Source: Sandarakinorhabdus cyanobacteriorum
GTDB lineage: Bacteria; Pseudomonadota; Alphaproteobacteria; Sphingomonadales; Sphingomonadaceae
NCBI RefSeq assembly: GCF_002251755.1
Contig: NZ_NOXT01000101.1
Location: 1 to 51,060, forward strand
Reading direction: 5' to 3'
DNA length: 51,060 nt
Shown: positions 16,614-25,301 of the stretch, one piece after another
Position numbering within the stretch: position 1 is the stretch's first letter
Layout of the letters: every line of letters starts with the position of its first letter
Made by a program: the position numbers and the translations under genes
The notes under the pieces: generated by a model
The model's input: only the letters and a program-made list of their open reading frames with translations
The model's database searches: none
Told to the model about the DNA's origin: nothing

Positions 16614-16658
16614 GGCCGGAGCATCGGCCGGGGGCGGCGGCCGGTCAACTGGGGCTCA

Positions 16659-18236
16659 TCAGGCACACAGGCGCAACAGGGTGGCGATGCGGTCAGCCTC
16701 GGCCGCCGGCTTGTCGGGCCGCAGCCGGGCGATGCGCGGGAAGCGCATGGCAAGGCCGGATTTGTGGCGGGTGGAGGCATGGATCGAATCGAAGGCGACT
16801 TCGACGACGAAGCTTTTCTCCACCTCCCGCACCGGGCCGAAGCGGGCGGTGGTGTGGGTGCGCACGAACTTGTCGAGCAGGGCGAGTTCGGCATCGGTGA
16901 AGCCGCTATAGGCCTTGCCGACGGGCAACAGCTGGCCATCGTCCGTCCAGCAGCCAAAGGTGAAATCGCTGTAGAGGCTGGAGCGTTTGCCGTGGCCGCG
17001 CTGGGCATACATGATCACGCAATCGGCAGTGAGCGCATCGCGCTTCCACTTGAACCACAGGCCGGCGCGGCGGCCGGCAACATAGGGCGCATCGCGGCGT
17101 TTCAGCATCAGCCCTTCGATGGCAGCATCGCGGGCGGCGGCACGGATGCCGGCCAGTTCGCCCCAATCGGCGGCCGGGACCAGCGGGGACAGATCAAAGC
17201 GGGCGGGATCGAGCTCAGGCATCACCGCCTCCAGCCGGGCGCGGCGCTGGTACCACGGCAGCGGCCGCAGATCCTTTCCAGCATGAGCGAGAAGATCATA
17301 GACGCGGATGAAGGCCGGCGCTTCCGCCAGCAATTTGGCCGTTGGCGCCTTGCGGCCCAGCCGTTGTTGCAGCGCGTTGAAGCTTCCGGCGGCGAGCGTG
17401 CCATCGCCCTGACCGGCCCCACGCACCAGCAATTCCCCGTCCAGCGCCAGCGGCTGATCCAGCGTCACATCCGGGAAGCTGGCGGAAATATCGTCGCCGG
17501 TGCGGCTGAACAGCCTGGTCTGGGCGCCGGCGTGGACGATCTGCACGCGGATGCCATCCCATTTCCATTCGGCCACGTGATCGGCCAGATCGACGGGCTC
17601 CTCCAGCGGGCTGGCCAGCATGAACGGGCGGAACACCGGCACATCGCCGGGCGTTGGCCGCGGCCCCTGCCCCTGCGCCCAGGCAAACAGCGGCGCGAAC
17701 GGCGGCGACAGGCCGTGCCACAGCTCCTCCACATCCTCCACATCAAGGCCGAACCCTTGCGCAAAGCCGGTCTTGGCCAGCCGGGCTGACACGCCGATGC
17801 GCAAGGCCCCGGTGGCGAGCTTGATGAGGGCATAGCGGCCGGCGGCATCGAGCGCGTCCATCAGGCCGGCGACCACGGCTGGCGCCTCCTTCCGAGACAG
17901 CGATTGCAGGCGCTGCACCACCGCATCCAGCCCCGGTGGCGGCGGGCGGGTGCCGGCCGGCTCGGGCCAGAGCAGCGAGATGGTTTCGGCCATGTCGCCG
18001 ACGAAATCATGCGACAGGGCAAACAGCGTGGGGTCAACCCGCTCTGCCATCAGCGCCTTGAGCAGGCTGGGCTGCACCGCCTTCAGGTTCAGCGTGCCGG
18101 TGAGCGCGGCCAGCGCCCAGCCGGCATCAGGATGCGGTGTGGACCGGAAAAAGCCCGCGATCAGCGCCAGCTTGGCGGTGCGGCTGCGGGTGTAGAGCAG
18201 CGCATCGAGGAGGCGGGCAAATTCGTCCATGGCCAT
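16659..18236 (-). CDS. ATP-dependent DNA ligase (bacterial LigC/ligase-associated type)
   Basis: A 525-residue ATP-dependent ligase. The N-terminal about 200 residues are an alpha-helical DNA-binding domain. The nucleotidyltransferase domain follows with the adenylated Lys225 in EWKWDGIR (KxDG motif), LALDGELLVR, IEGLMLKRRDAPY and WFKWKRD. An OB-fold domain ends the protein. The length matches the bacterial ATP-ligase family (about 526) that in many genomes sits with a DEXH helicase, an exonuclease and a phosphoesterase; none of those partners is seen here. It lies upstream of xth on the same strand and is divergent from a merR gene 41 bases away. ATG codons at 18236 and 18230 are both possible starts. 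Confidence 0.92.
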   Translation of the reverse strand: MAMDEFARLLDALLYTRSRTAKLALIAGFFRSTPHPDAGWALAALTGTLNLKAVQPSLLKALMAERVDPTLFALSHDFVGDMAETISLLWPEPAGTRPPPPGLDAVVQRLQSLSRKEAPAVVAGLMDALDAAGRYALIKLATGALRIGVSARLAKTGFAQGFGLDVEDVEELWHGLSPPFAPLFAWAQGQGPRPTPGDVPVFRPFMLASPLEEPVDLADHVAEWKWDGIRVQIVHAGAQTRLFSRTGDDISASFPDVTLDQPLALDGELLVRGAGQGDGTLAAGSFNALQQRLGRKAPTAKLLAEAPAFIRVYDLLAHAGKDLRPLPWYQRRARLEAVMPELDPARFDLSPLVPAADWGELAGIRAAARDAAIEGLMLKRRDAPYVAGRRAGLWFKWKRDALTADCVIMYAQRGHGKRSSLYSDFTFGCWTDDGQLLPVGKAYSGFTDAELALLDKFVRTHTTARFGPVREVEKSFVVEVAFDSIHASTRHKSGLAMRFPRIARLRPDKPAAEADRIATLLRLCA

Positions 18237-18277
18237 CGGGTTAGCATGGCGCGGCGAATTGCGCTAAGGCGAGAGCC

Positions 18278-18964
18278 ATGCGCATGCGTGATCTGGAAAA
18301 GGCCAGCGGGGTCGGGCGGGAGACCATCCGCTATTATATCCGCGAAGGCCTGTTGCCCGAGCCGGACAAGGCCAGCCGCAACAGTGCGCGCTATTCCGAT
18401 GTGCATGTGGCGCGGCTGAAGGCGATCAAGCGCCTGCAGGAAGAGCGCTTCCTGCCACTGGCCGTGATCCGCGAGCTGCTGGAGGCGGAGGATGGCAACC
18501 GCTGGCTGTTGCCCGATGCCTTTCCGATGCTGGACGCGCTGCTGGCCCAGCGGCTGGAGGAGGCCGGCCCGGCGCGGGTGGCGCTGGCCGATCTGGGTGT
18601 GCCGGACCATCAGCGCGAGCATCTGGATGATCTGATGATCAGCGTGGCTGATGATGGCACGGTGTCGGCACGCGATGCCGCCATCCTGCGCACCGTCGGC
18701 CGGCTGGACGAGATTGGCTTCCGGCCGGAACTGGGCTTCAACGATGGCCAGATGCGGCTCTATCATGTGCTGATCGATTGGCTGACCAACCAGGAAATCC
18801 GGCATTTCCTGGAACATACCGCCGGCCAGGTGGGCGAGGCCAAGGCGCTGGACATGGCCGAACAGGGCATCGCCCTGATCAACGAGTTGCTGGGCCAGTT
18901 GCGCACCCGCGCCCTGTTGAAGAAACTGGCGGAGCGCCGCCGCATCGCCAACGACAATGGTTGA
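18278..18964 (+). CDS. MerR-family transcriptional regulator
   Basis: A 228-residue regulator. The N-terminal winged helix-turn-helix is clear: MRMRDLEKASGVGRETIRYY, IREGLLPEPDKASRNSARYS and a recognition wing, then a helix (LKAIKRLQEERFLPLAVIREL). The long C-terminal half (about 100-228) has no metal-binding Cys cluster and looks like an effector-binding or dimerisation region of unknown ligand. AAGGCGAGA precedes the ATG. The 3' end overlaps the TIR/TPR gene by eight bases, so both are translated from one transcript; the regulator may control this operon and the divergent ligase. Confidence 0.88.
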   Translation: MRMRDLEKASGVGRETIRYYIREGLLPEPDKASRNSARYSDVHVARLKAIKRLQEERFLPLAVIRELLEAEDGNRWLLPDAFPMLDALLAQRLEEAGPARVALADLGVPDHQREHLDDLMISVADDGTVSARDAAILRTVGRLDEIGFRPELGFNDGQMRLYHVLIDWLTNQEIRHFLEHTAGQVGEAKALDMAEQGIALINELLGQLRTRALLKKLAERRRIANDNG

Positions 18965-20915
18965 CGGCACCGCTTCGCCGGCAACGACGAGCGGGCCGAG
19001 CCTGTTTGTCAGCCATGCCAGTGCTGATGCCGATGCGGCGCGGCGGCTGGTGGTGGCGCTGGAGGCGGCCGGCTGCACCGTGTGGTGGGACGGCATGCTG
19101 ACGGCCGGCGAGGCGTTTCAGACCAGCATCGAGACCGCGCTTGCCCGGGTGGACGCCGTGATCGTGTTGTGGAGTGCGGCGGCCAATGACAGCCATTGGG
19201 TGCGCGACGAGGCGGCGGTGGGGCGGGATCGTGGGCGGCTGGTGCCGTTGAGCCTGGATGGCGGCCTGCCGCCGCTGGGGTTCCGGCAGCTGCATGTGAT
19301 TGATTTCAGCCACTGGAACGGCAAGGCGGATGCCGCCCCGTTCCAGCAGCTGCTGGCTGGTGTGGCGGCGGTGGCAGGGCGGGCGGTTTCGGCGCCGGTG
19401 AAGCAGGTGGCGGGCGCAACCGGCCCGCGCACCGGGATTGATCGGCGCTGGCTGCTGGGCGGCGGCGTCGGGCTGGCGGCGGCCGCTGCTGGCGGCTGGG
19501 CCATCTGGCGGCAATCGCCGGCACAAGCCCAGGGCAGCATCGCCGTGCTGCCGTTCCGCAACCTGTCGGGGCGCGACGAGGAGGATTATTTCGCCGAAGG
19601 CCTGGCCGAAGAGCTGCGCACCACCCTGGCGCTCAATCGGCAACTGCTGGTATCGGGCGCGGCATCGGCGGGCGGGTTCAGGCAGAGCGATGCCGATCCG
19701 CGCCAGATCGCGAAGGCACTGGGCGTTTCCAGCCTGTTGATGGGCACGGTGCGGCCGGCGGCCGGGCGGGTGCGGATCGCGGTGCGCCTGGTGGATGGCA
19801 GCACCGGGCTGGAGCGCTGGAGCCAGAGTTTCGATCGGGTGGCCGCCGATGTGCTGGCCGTGCAGGCGGAGATCGCCACCACGGTCGCAGATGCGTTGAT
19901 TTCGAGCCTGGCGCAGGCGGATGGCTGGCAGGCCCGGCGGCCGGGCGCAACCAGGAACAGCGCCGCCTTTGATCATTATCTGAAGGGCCAGGCGCTGTAT
20001 CAATCGGCGGCCAGCGATGCCAGCGACCGCGCCGCCCTGGCCGAGTATGATGCCGCCATTGCCGCCGATGCCCGTTATGGCGCGGCCCATGCCGCCCGGT
20101 CGCGCTGCCTGGTGACGATTGCCAACAACAGCAATGATGCCGATGCGGCTGCCCGGTTGCGGGCGCAGGCGCTGTCGGGCGCGCGCCAGGCCATCGCGCT
20201 GGCGCCCGATATGGCGGAAGGCCATGCCGCGCTGGGCTATCTGCTGTCGAGCCAGCTTGATCTGGCGGCGGCGCGCGATCCTTATCGCCGGGCGCTGGAA
20301 CTGGGGCTGGGCAATGCGCCGATCCTGGCCGGCTGCGCCGAATTTCTGGGCCAGATGGGCGATTTCGCCACCGCCCGCACCGCCGTGGCGCGCGCCGCGC
20401 TGCTGGATCCGCTCAACCCGCGCGTGTTCCGCAGCAAGGGCGTGATCGAATATGGCGCCCGCGCCTGGGCCGAGGCCGCTTCGGCCTTTGGCGCCGTGCT
20501 GCGGCTGCAGCCGGATATGGACACGGTGCACAGCCTGATGGGCGACATGGCGCTGGCGCAGGGCGATCTGGCCGGCGCACGGCGGCATTACAGCGCCGAA
20601 CAGGGTCGGGTGAGCCGGCTGCGCAGCCTGGCGATCATCGATGGCCGCACAGCGGGTCGGGCGGCCGGCGAAGTGCATCTGGCGCGGTTGACGGCGGAAT
20701 TTGGCGACGCAGTGGCCTTTCAGCGGGCCGAGGTGCTGGCGCAGTGGGGCGAGCGCGATGCGGCGCTGGCCAGCCTGGAACTGGCCTTGCAGCAGCGGGA
20801 TTCGGGCCTGATCCTGGCTGCGCATGATCCGATGCTGGACCCGGTGCGGGACGATCCCCGCTTTGTGGCGGTGCTGCGCGCGATCGGTGCGCCGGAGACG
20901 GTTGGACAGGTCTGA
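18957..20915 (+). CDS. TIR-domain, membrane-spanning, TolB-like/TPR protein
   Basis: A 652-residue protein with three parts. Residues about 14-140 form a TIR domain: SLFVSHASADADAARRLVVAL, CTVWWDGMLTAGE, DAVIVLWSAAANDSHWVRDE. E85 in SHWVRDE is at the place of the catalytic Glu of NAD-cleaving TIR domains. A single hydrophobic segment lies at about 166-184. From 194 a TolB/FlgO-like module begins (SIAVLPFRNLSGRDEEDYFAEGLAEEL), followed by tetratricopeptide-like helices (about 325-640). This CadC/adenylate-cyclase-like layout puts the TIR domain in the cytoplasm and the TPR part in the periplasm. It overlaps the merR gene. A signalling role or NADase activity is inference. Confidence 0.82.
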   Translation: MVDGTASPATTSGPSLFVSHASADADAARRLVVALEAAGCTVWWDGMLTAGEAFQTSIETALARVDAVIVLWSAAANDSHWVRDEAAVGRDRGRLVPLSLDGGLPPLGFRQLHVIDFSHWNGKADAAPFQQLLAGVAAVAGRAVSAPVKQVAGATGPRTGIDRRWLLGGGVGLAAAAAGGWAIWRQSPAQAQGSIAVLPFRNLSGRDEEDYFAEGLAEELRTTLALNRQLLVSGAASAGGFRQSDADPRQIAKALGVSSLLMGTVRPAAGRVRIAVRLVDGSTGLERWSQSFDRVAADVLAVQAEIATTVADALISSLAQADGWQARRPGATRNSAAFDHYLKGQALYQSAASDASDRAALAEYDAAIAADARYGAAHAARSRCLVTIANNSNDADAAARLRAQALSGARQAIALAPDMAEGHAALGYLLSSQLDLAAARDPYRRALELGLGNAPILAGCAEFLGQMGDFATARTAVARAALLDPLNPRVFRSKGVIEYGARAWAEAASAFGAVLRLQPDMDTVHSLMGDMALAQGDLAGARRHYSAEQGRVSRLRSLAIIDGRTAGRAAGEVHLARLTAEFGDAVAFQRAEVLAQWGERDAALASLELALQQRDSGLILAAHDPMLDPVRDDPRFVAVLRAIGAPETVGQV

Positions 20916-21016
20916 CGGATTGAGGCATGCTGGCAGCGCCCGTCGGGGGACGGGCTGATTCGAACGCCGGGTCGGTGCCATGTGGCCCGTGCCAGGGCGA
21001 TCGACCAGACTGGGGA

Positions 21017-21289
21017 ATGAACATGTCGAACAAACTTCTGCTGACCGGCGCTGCGCTGGCTGCTCTCACCCTTGCCGGCTGCAACAAGAAGGAAGAGGCT
21101 CCGGCCGAAGCACCGGCCGCCGAAGCACCGGCTGCCGAAGCGGCGCCTGCGGCTGAAGCGGCGCCGGCCGCCGATGCGATGGCACCGGCTGCGGATGCCG
21201 CGGCACCGGCCACTGATGCGGCGCCGGCTGCCGAGGGTGCCGACGGCGATGACCGCACCAACCCGGTGAACCGCGGCGGCCGCGAATAA
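21017..21289 (+). CDS. Small Ala/Pro/Glu-rich lipoprotein
   Basis: A 90-residue lipoprotein: MNMSNKLLLTGAALAALTLAGCNKKEE has a lipobox LAGC with acylated Cys22. The mature part is a low-complexity run of EAPAAEAPAAEAAPAAE and PAADAAAPATDAAPAAE units ending in the polar DDRTNPVNRGGRE. Such sequences are probably unfolded tethers in the periplasm. TGGGGA lies just upstream of the ATG at 21017; the ATG at 21023 is an alternative. It has its own strong terminator 18 bases after the stop, so it looks like a monocistronic, well-expressed gene. No function is known to me. Confidence 0.8.
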   Translation: MNMSNKLLLTGAALAALTLAGCNKKEEAPAEAPAAEAPAAEAAPAAEAAPAADAMAPAADAAAPATDAAPAAEGADGDDRTNPVNRGGRE

Positions 21290-21307
21290 GCCTGAACTGC
21301 AAGCAAG

Positions 21308-21341
21308 GGCGGCGGCTGCATGATGCAGCCGCCGCCTTTTT
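21308..21341 (+). terminator. Rho-independent terminator of the lipoprotein gene
   Basis: A perfect 13-bp stem (21308-21320 with 21324-21336) closes a 3-base loop and is followed by five T residues (21337-21341). It is the clearest intrinsic terminator in the window. Confidence 0.93.
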
Positions 21342-21388
21342 CATGCACGGGCGTTGCGGTTATCAGCCCCCTGCCCTAGCATCCGTGC

Positions 21389-21847
21389 ATGCTCGATGGT
21401 TATGACCTCAAGATCCTGGCCGTGTGGCAACAGCGCGGCGACATCGGCCCGGTGGAGATGAGCGAGGCCATTGCGCTTTCGGCCTCGCAATGTTCGCGCC
21501 GCATGGCGGCGTTGAAGCGCGATGGCCATGTGCGCGGCTTTCATGCCCGGCTGAACCCGGCGTCGCTGGGCATCGGCCTGATGGCCTATGTGCTGATCAC
21601 CATGAAAAGCCATGCGCCCGAGGCCGCCGATGCGTTCCGCAGCCGCATCCTGGCGCTGGACGAGGTGCTGGAATGCCAGAAGCTGACCGGAGAGGCCGAC
21701 ATCATCCTGAAGGTTGCCACCCGCGATCTGGCCAGCTTCAACCAGCTGCTGAGCCACCGCATCCTGGCCGCGCCGGAGGTGGCGACGGCGCGATCGTCCA
21801 TCATATTGGACGAGGTGAAGAGCACGACGGCGCTGCCGATCGGGTGA
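21389..21847 (+). CDS. Lrp/AsnC-family transcriptional regulator
   Basis: A 152-residue regulator. The N-terminal helix-turn-helix reads DLKILAVWQQRGDIGPVEMSEAIALSASQCSRRMAALKRDG, followed by the linker strand HVRGFHARLNPASLG. The C-terminal RAM domain (LMAYVLITMKSH; CQKLTGEADIILKVATRDL) binds amino-acid or similar effectors in the family. Its target and ligand cannot be predicted. It stands alone between a terminator and a convergent gene. Confidence 0.92.
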   Translation: MLDGYDLKILAVWQQRGDIGPVEMSEAIALSASQCSRRMAALKRDGHVRGFHARLNPASLGIGLMAYVLITMKSHAPEAADAFRSRILALDEVLECQKLTGEADIILKVATRDLASFNQLLSHRILAAPEVATARSSIILDEVKSTTALPIG

Positions 21848-21915
21848 GGGTGTTTCGGCATTAGCGGCGGAAGATGCCCGCTGGGCAGAGGGGATAGTCA
21901 GGCATGGTCCTGGCC

Positions 21916-21962
21916 GGCCCCCTCCGCCTCGCGCTGCTCGGCACCTCCCCCAGAGGGGGAGG
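21916..21962. repeat. Half of a family-A palindromic repeat (copy 3)
   Basis: The stretch CCCCCTCCGCC...GGCACCTCCCCCAGAGGGGGAGGAT matches the right half of the element at 10505-10615 almost base for base. The left half is missing. It sits between the convergent AsnC and BNR-protein genes, three bases from the BNR stop, where its hairpin could serve as a transcript end. Confidence 0.8.
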
Positions 21963-21965
21963 ATT

Positions 21966-24900
21966 TTACCAGCGGCGGTTTTCGGCTTCTTCCTCTTCGC
22001 CTTCGTCTGCATCATCAGCGCCAGTCGCAGGTTTGGCGGCGGTAGCGGCCAGGGGTTTCCTTTCCAGCGGCTTGAGGCCGGCGGCCTTCAGCGCGGCGTT
22101 GGCGGCCGGCAGATCGGCGAGCGCGGCATCGAGCGCGGCCAGTTGCGCGGCGAGTTTGGCGGACAGATCGGCGAACACCAGCCGGGCGCCCTCGGTGGGG
22201 GCCGCCTCCCCGCCTTCGACGACGTTCAGCAATGCCGCCAGCTTGTTGTTGAGCTTGATCGGATAGTTGAGCGGGTCCTGGCTGCTGCGGTTCTTCACCT
22301 GGTAAAGCTCGCCCTCAACGGTGGCGAGTTTGCCGATCATGGCGGTGACGGCGGCCGGCAGCGGCTTGGCCTTGGCTTGGCTCTCCGCTTGGGCGCGCAG
22401 CCCACGGATCAGCAGCACCGCCTCGTTGGCGGCGGAGACCTTGGCCGAGACCTGCGAGGCCAGATCGAAGCGGGCCTGAAGATCGGCCTGGGAGACGTTG
22501 AGGCGCGGATCGGCCGTGATGGCGAAGCCCTGCTCCTGCGGCTTGCCGTCGATGATCAGGCGGGCGCGATAGCTGCCGGGTACGGCCAAGATGCCGCGAT
22601 TGGCCCCGGCCCACAGCACCATGCCCTCAAAGCCGGTATAGCCCTTGTGCCGCATGTTCCAGACGAAGCGGTTCATGCCCGGCTTCATCGCGGCGGTGGG
22701 CGCGGTGGGTGCGCGGCCGCCGAAATCATCATCGTCGTCGCCGCCGGCCTCGGGCTTCTTGTTCTTGGTCTTGTCCTTCTCCTCGGCCTTGCCGTCGAAG
22801 CGCTGGATGAGCGCGCCATCGGGGCCGAGGATTTCCAGCGCCAGCGATTTGGGCGCAGCGGCCAGATGATAATCGATGGCCACCCCGGCATCGACACCGC
22901 GGATGGCGGCGGCCGGTTGGAACAGGCGGGTTTCGGCCGCCGTGCCGGGCTGCAGCTGGCGCAGGATGCTGATATTTTCCATCACCCAGAAGCCGCGGCC
23001 GTGGGTGGCGATGACCAGATCATTGTCCTTCACCGCCAGATCGGCGACCTGCACAGAGGGCAGATTGGCCTGCAGCGCCGTCCAGCTGGTGCCGCCATCA
23101 AGGCTGAGCTTGACGCCGCGTTCGGTGCCCAGGAACAACAGGCCGGGCCGGCTCACGTCCTCGCGGATGGAGCGCACCATCTCGTCCGCCGCCAGGCCCG
23201 TCGTGATCGGCGTCCATGTCTTGCCGTAATCGCTGGTCTTGAAGGCGATGGGGGTGAAATCATCGAGCAGGAAGCGGTGCGCGACGACATAGGCGGTGCC
23301 GGGGCTGTGGGGTGAGTCCTCGATCGTGGTGATCTTGGCATATTTCGGCATGGCCGGCGGGGTGATGTTGGCCCAGCTGGCGCCACCATCGCGGGTGATG
23401 TGCACCAGGCCATCATCGCTGCCAGCCCAGATCACATCCTTTTCCAGCCGTGACGGGGCGAGCGCGAAGATGGTGGCATAGGTTTCAACGCCGGTCTGGT
23501 CGCGGGTGATCGGGCCACCCGATGGGCCCAGGGTGGCGGGATCGGCCAGCGTCAGGTCAGGGCTGATCTTCGTCCAGCTCTGGCCTTCGTCGCGGCTTTT
23601 CCAGACATGCTGGGAGGTGACATAGAGCGTCTGCGGATCGTGCGGATCAAAGACGATCGGGAAGGTCCACTGGAAGCGTTCGGCAATGTCGCCGGCGCTG
23701 TAGCCCATGGGATTGTCGGGCCGCACGTTGATCCCCCGCGATTTGCCGGTGGCATGATCATAGCGGGTGAGCAGGCCGCCATAGCTGCCGGCGTAGAAGA
23801 TGTCGGGATTTTTGGGATCGGGCGCGACATAGCCGCTTTCGCCGCCGCCAACGGCGATGCCATAGGCGCCGCCCAGCACATTCTTGTGGCCCCAGGCGCG
23901 CGACGGCACGCAGATGGTCGAATTGTCCTGCTGGCCGCCGCAGGCATACCAGGGCTGATGCGCGGTCAGCGACAGGCGGTAGATTTGCGCGGTGGAGAAA
24001 TCCTGCCGGGTCCAGCTGGTGCCGCCGTTCACGCTGACATTGGCGCCGCCATCGTTGGCCTGCACCATGCGGTTGTTGTTATCGGCCGCGATCCACAGAT
24101 CATGATTGTCGCCGTGGGGAACGCGGATCTTCTTGGGGAAGGTCTTGCCGCCATCATCGGAGCGGTGGAAATTGACGTTGAGGACATAGACGCGGTCCTT
24201 GTCCTTCGGATCGGCGACAATGCGGGTGTAGTAAAAGGCGCGCTGGCGCAAGTCGCGGGTCTCGTTGCGCTTTTCCCAGGTCTTGCCGGCATCGTTGCTG
24301 GCATAGACGCCGCCTTCGGCCTCATGCTCGATGATGGCATAAACACGGTTTGAATCGACCGGGGAGACGCTGACGCCGATCTTGCCGATCAGGCCATCCT
24401 TGGGCAGGCCGGCGGCGCGGGTGATTTCCGCCCAGGTGGCGCCGCCGTCCATGCTCTTGAACAGGCCCGAACCCGGCCCGCCGGACGACATGCCCCAGGG
24501 CTTGCGCCACGCCTCCCACAGGGCGGCGTAGACGATATCGGGGTTGGCGGGATCAATGCTGATATCCACCGCGCCGGATTTCTCGTCGCGATAGAGCGTT
24601 TTCGTCCAGTTCTTGCCGCCATCGGTGGTGCGATAGACGCCGCGATCGGCATTGGGCGCACCATAGTGGCCAAAGCCGCCAACCAGCACCGTGTCGCAAT
24701 TTTTCGGATGGATGCGCACGCGGCTGAAATTGTGGACATTGGCGAGGCCGATCTTGGCCCAGGTCTTGCCGCCGTCGCTGGTTTTCCACACGCCGTTGCC
24801 GGGCAGGATGTTGCCGCGCAGCTGGGTTTCGCCGGTGATGGCATAGACGATGTCGGGGTTGGCTTCGCACACGGCGACACCGCCGAAGGCGGCGGTATCC

Positions 24901-25190
24901 ACCTTGCCGTCGGTCATCGGTTGCCAGCTGATGCCGCCATCGATGCTTTTCCACAGGCCACCGCCGGTGGCGGCAAACCAATATTCGTTGGGCCGCGCCA
25001 CGCTGCCCGCCGCCGAAATGGAGCGGCCACCGCGCGCCGGGCCGATGTTGCGCCATTTCAGGCCGGAAAACAGCGATTCGAGGCCGGCGGGGCTGGCCGG
25101 CGGCGCGGTGGCCGGCTTGGCGGTTTCAGCCGCGGTGGCGGCGGTTGCCACCAGCGCGATCAGGCTGACGGTCCACAGATAAGCACGCAT
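21966..25190 (-). CDS. Large exported BNR/Asp-box repeat (sortilin-like) protein
   Basis: A 1074-residue exported protein. The signal peptide is MRAYLWTVSLIALVATAATAAE. From residue about 45 it opens with SGLKWRNIGPARGGRSI, typical of the 'glycosyl hydrolase, BNR/VPS10-like' family. Many Asp-box turns follow: STDGG-like KSIDGGISWQ, KTSDGGKTWA, RTTDGGKNWT, KSMDGGATWA, ASNDAGKTWE, KSRDEGQSWT, KTSDYGKTWT. These build one or two large beta-propellers. The C-terminal 250 residues are helical and end in a very acidic tail (DDADEGEEEEAENRRW). Catalytic activity is not established for the family. It is divergent from the rhodanese gene. Confidence 0.85.
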   Translation of the reverse strand: MRAYLWTVSLIALVATAATAAETAKPATAPPASPAGLESLFSGLKWRNIGPARGGRSISAAGSVARPNEYWFAATGGGLWKSIDGGISWQPMTDGKVDTAAFGGVAVCEANPDIVYAITGETQLRGNILPGNGVWKTSDGGKTWAKIGLANVHNFSRVRIHPKNCDTVLVGGFGHYGAPNADRGVYRTTDGGKNWTKTLYRDEKSGAVDISIDPANPDIVYAALWEAWRKPWGMSSGGPGSGLFKSMDGGATWAEITRAAGLPKDGLIGKIGVSVSPVDSNRVYAIIEHEAEGGVYASNDAGKTWEKRNETRDLRQRAFYYTRIVADPKDKDRVYVLNVNFHRSDDGGKTFPKKIRVPHGDNHDLWIAADNNNRMVQANDGGANVSVNGGTSWTRQDFSTAQIYRLSLTAHQPWYACGGQQDNSTICVPSRAWGHKNVLGGAYGIAVGGGESGYVAPDPKNPDIFYAGSYGGLLTRYDHATGKSRGINVRPDNPMGYSAGDIAERFQWTFPIVFDPHDPQTLYVTSQHVWKSRDEGQSWTKISPDLTLADPATLGPSGGPITRDQTGVETYATIFALAPSRLEKDVIWAGSDDGLVHITRDGGASWANITPPAMPKYAKITTIEDSPHSPGTAYVVAHRFLLDDFTPIAFKTSDYGKTWTPITTGLAADEMVRSIREDVSRPGLLFLGTERGVKLSLDGGTSWTALQANLPSVQVADLAVKDNDLVIATHGRGFWVMENISILRQLQPGTAAETRLFQPAAAIRGVDAGVAIDYHLAAAPKSLALEILGPDGALIQRFDGKAEEKDKTKNKKPEAGGDDDDDFGGRAPTAPTAAMKPGMNRFVWNMRHKGYTGFEGMVLWAGANRGILAVPGSYRARLIIDGKPQEQGFAITADPRLNVSQADLQARFDLASQVSAKVSAANEAVLLIRGLRAQAESQAKAKPLPAAVTAMIGKLATVEGELYQVKNRSSQDPLNYPIKLNNKLAALLNVVEGGEAAPTEGARLVFADLSAKLAAQLAALDAALADLPAANAALKAAGLKPLERKPLAATAAKPATGADDADEGEEEEAENRRW

Positions 25191-25252
25191 CGATTCGCTC
25201 CCCTTGCTTGCCGACTTGGTAGCAGCCGCAACGATGACGGCAAGGATGCGGC

Positions 25253-25281
25253 TTGACTATTTTAGATAAATCTTATATAAA
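25253..25281 (+). promoter_or_regulatory. Sigma70-type promoter with an operator-like palindrome in the spacer
   Basis: TTGACT (25253-25258) and TATAAA (25276-25281) are separated by 17 bases. The spacer and -10 edge contain the near-perfect inverted repeat TTAGATAAATCTTA (25262-25275; 5 of 6 arm positions pair). A repressor bound here would block RNA polymerase. The A/T-rich palindrome and the downstream sulfur genes fit an ArsR-family (BigR/SqrR-like) repressor, but no such gene is in the window. Confidence 0.75.
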
Positions 25282-25301
25282 GAGTGTCGAAAGGAAGATC
25301 C

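Noticed and set aside
15711-17789. Long open frame on the plus strand opposite xth, the exported protein and the ligase
   Set aside because: It is an antisense by-product of G+C-rich codon usage. The minus-strand proteins carry complete family motifs and this frame carries none.
20951-20975. GATTCGAACGCC resembles the T-loop of a tRNA
   Set aside because: The flanking bases do not form the T-stem on either strand, and no acceptor or anticodon arm can be drawn.
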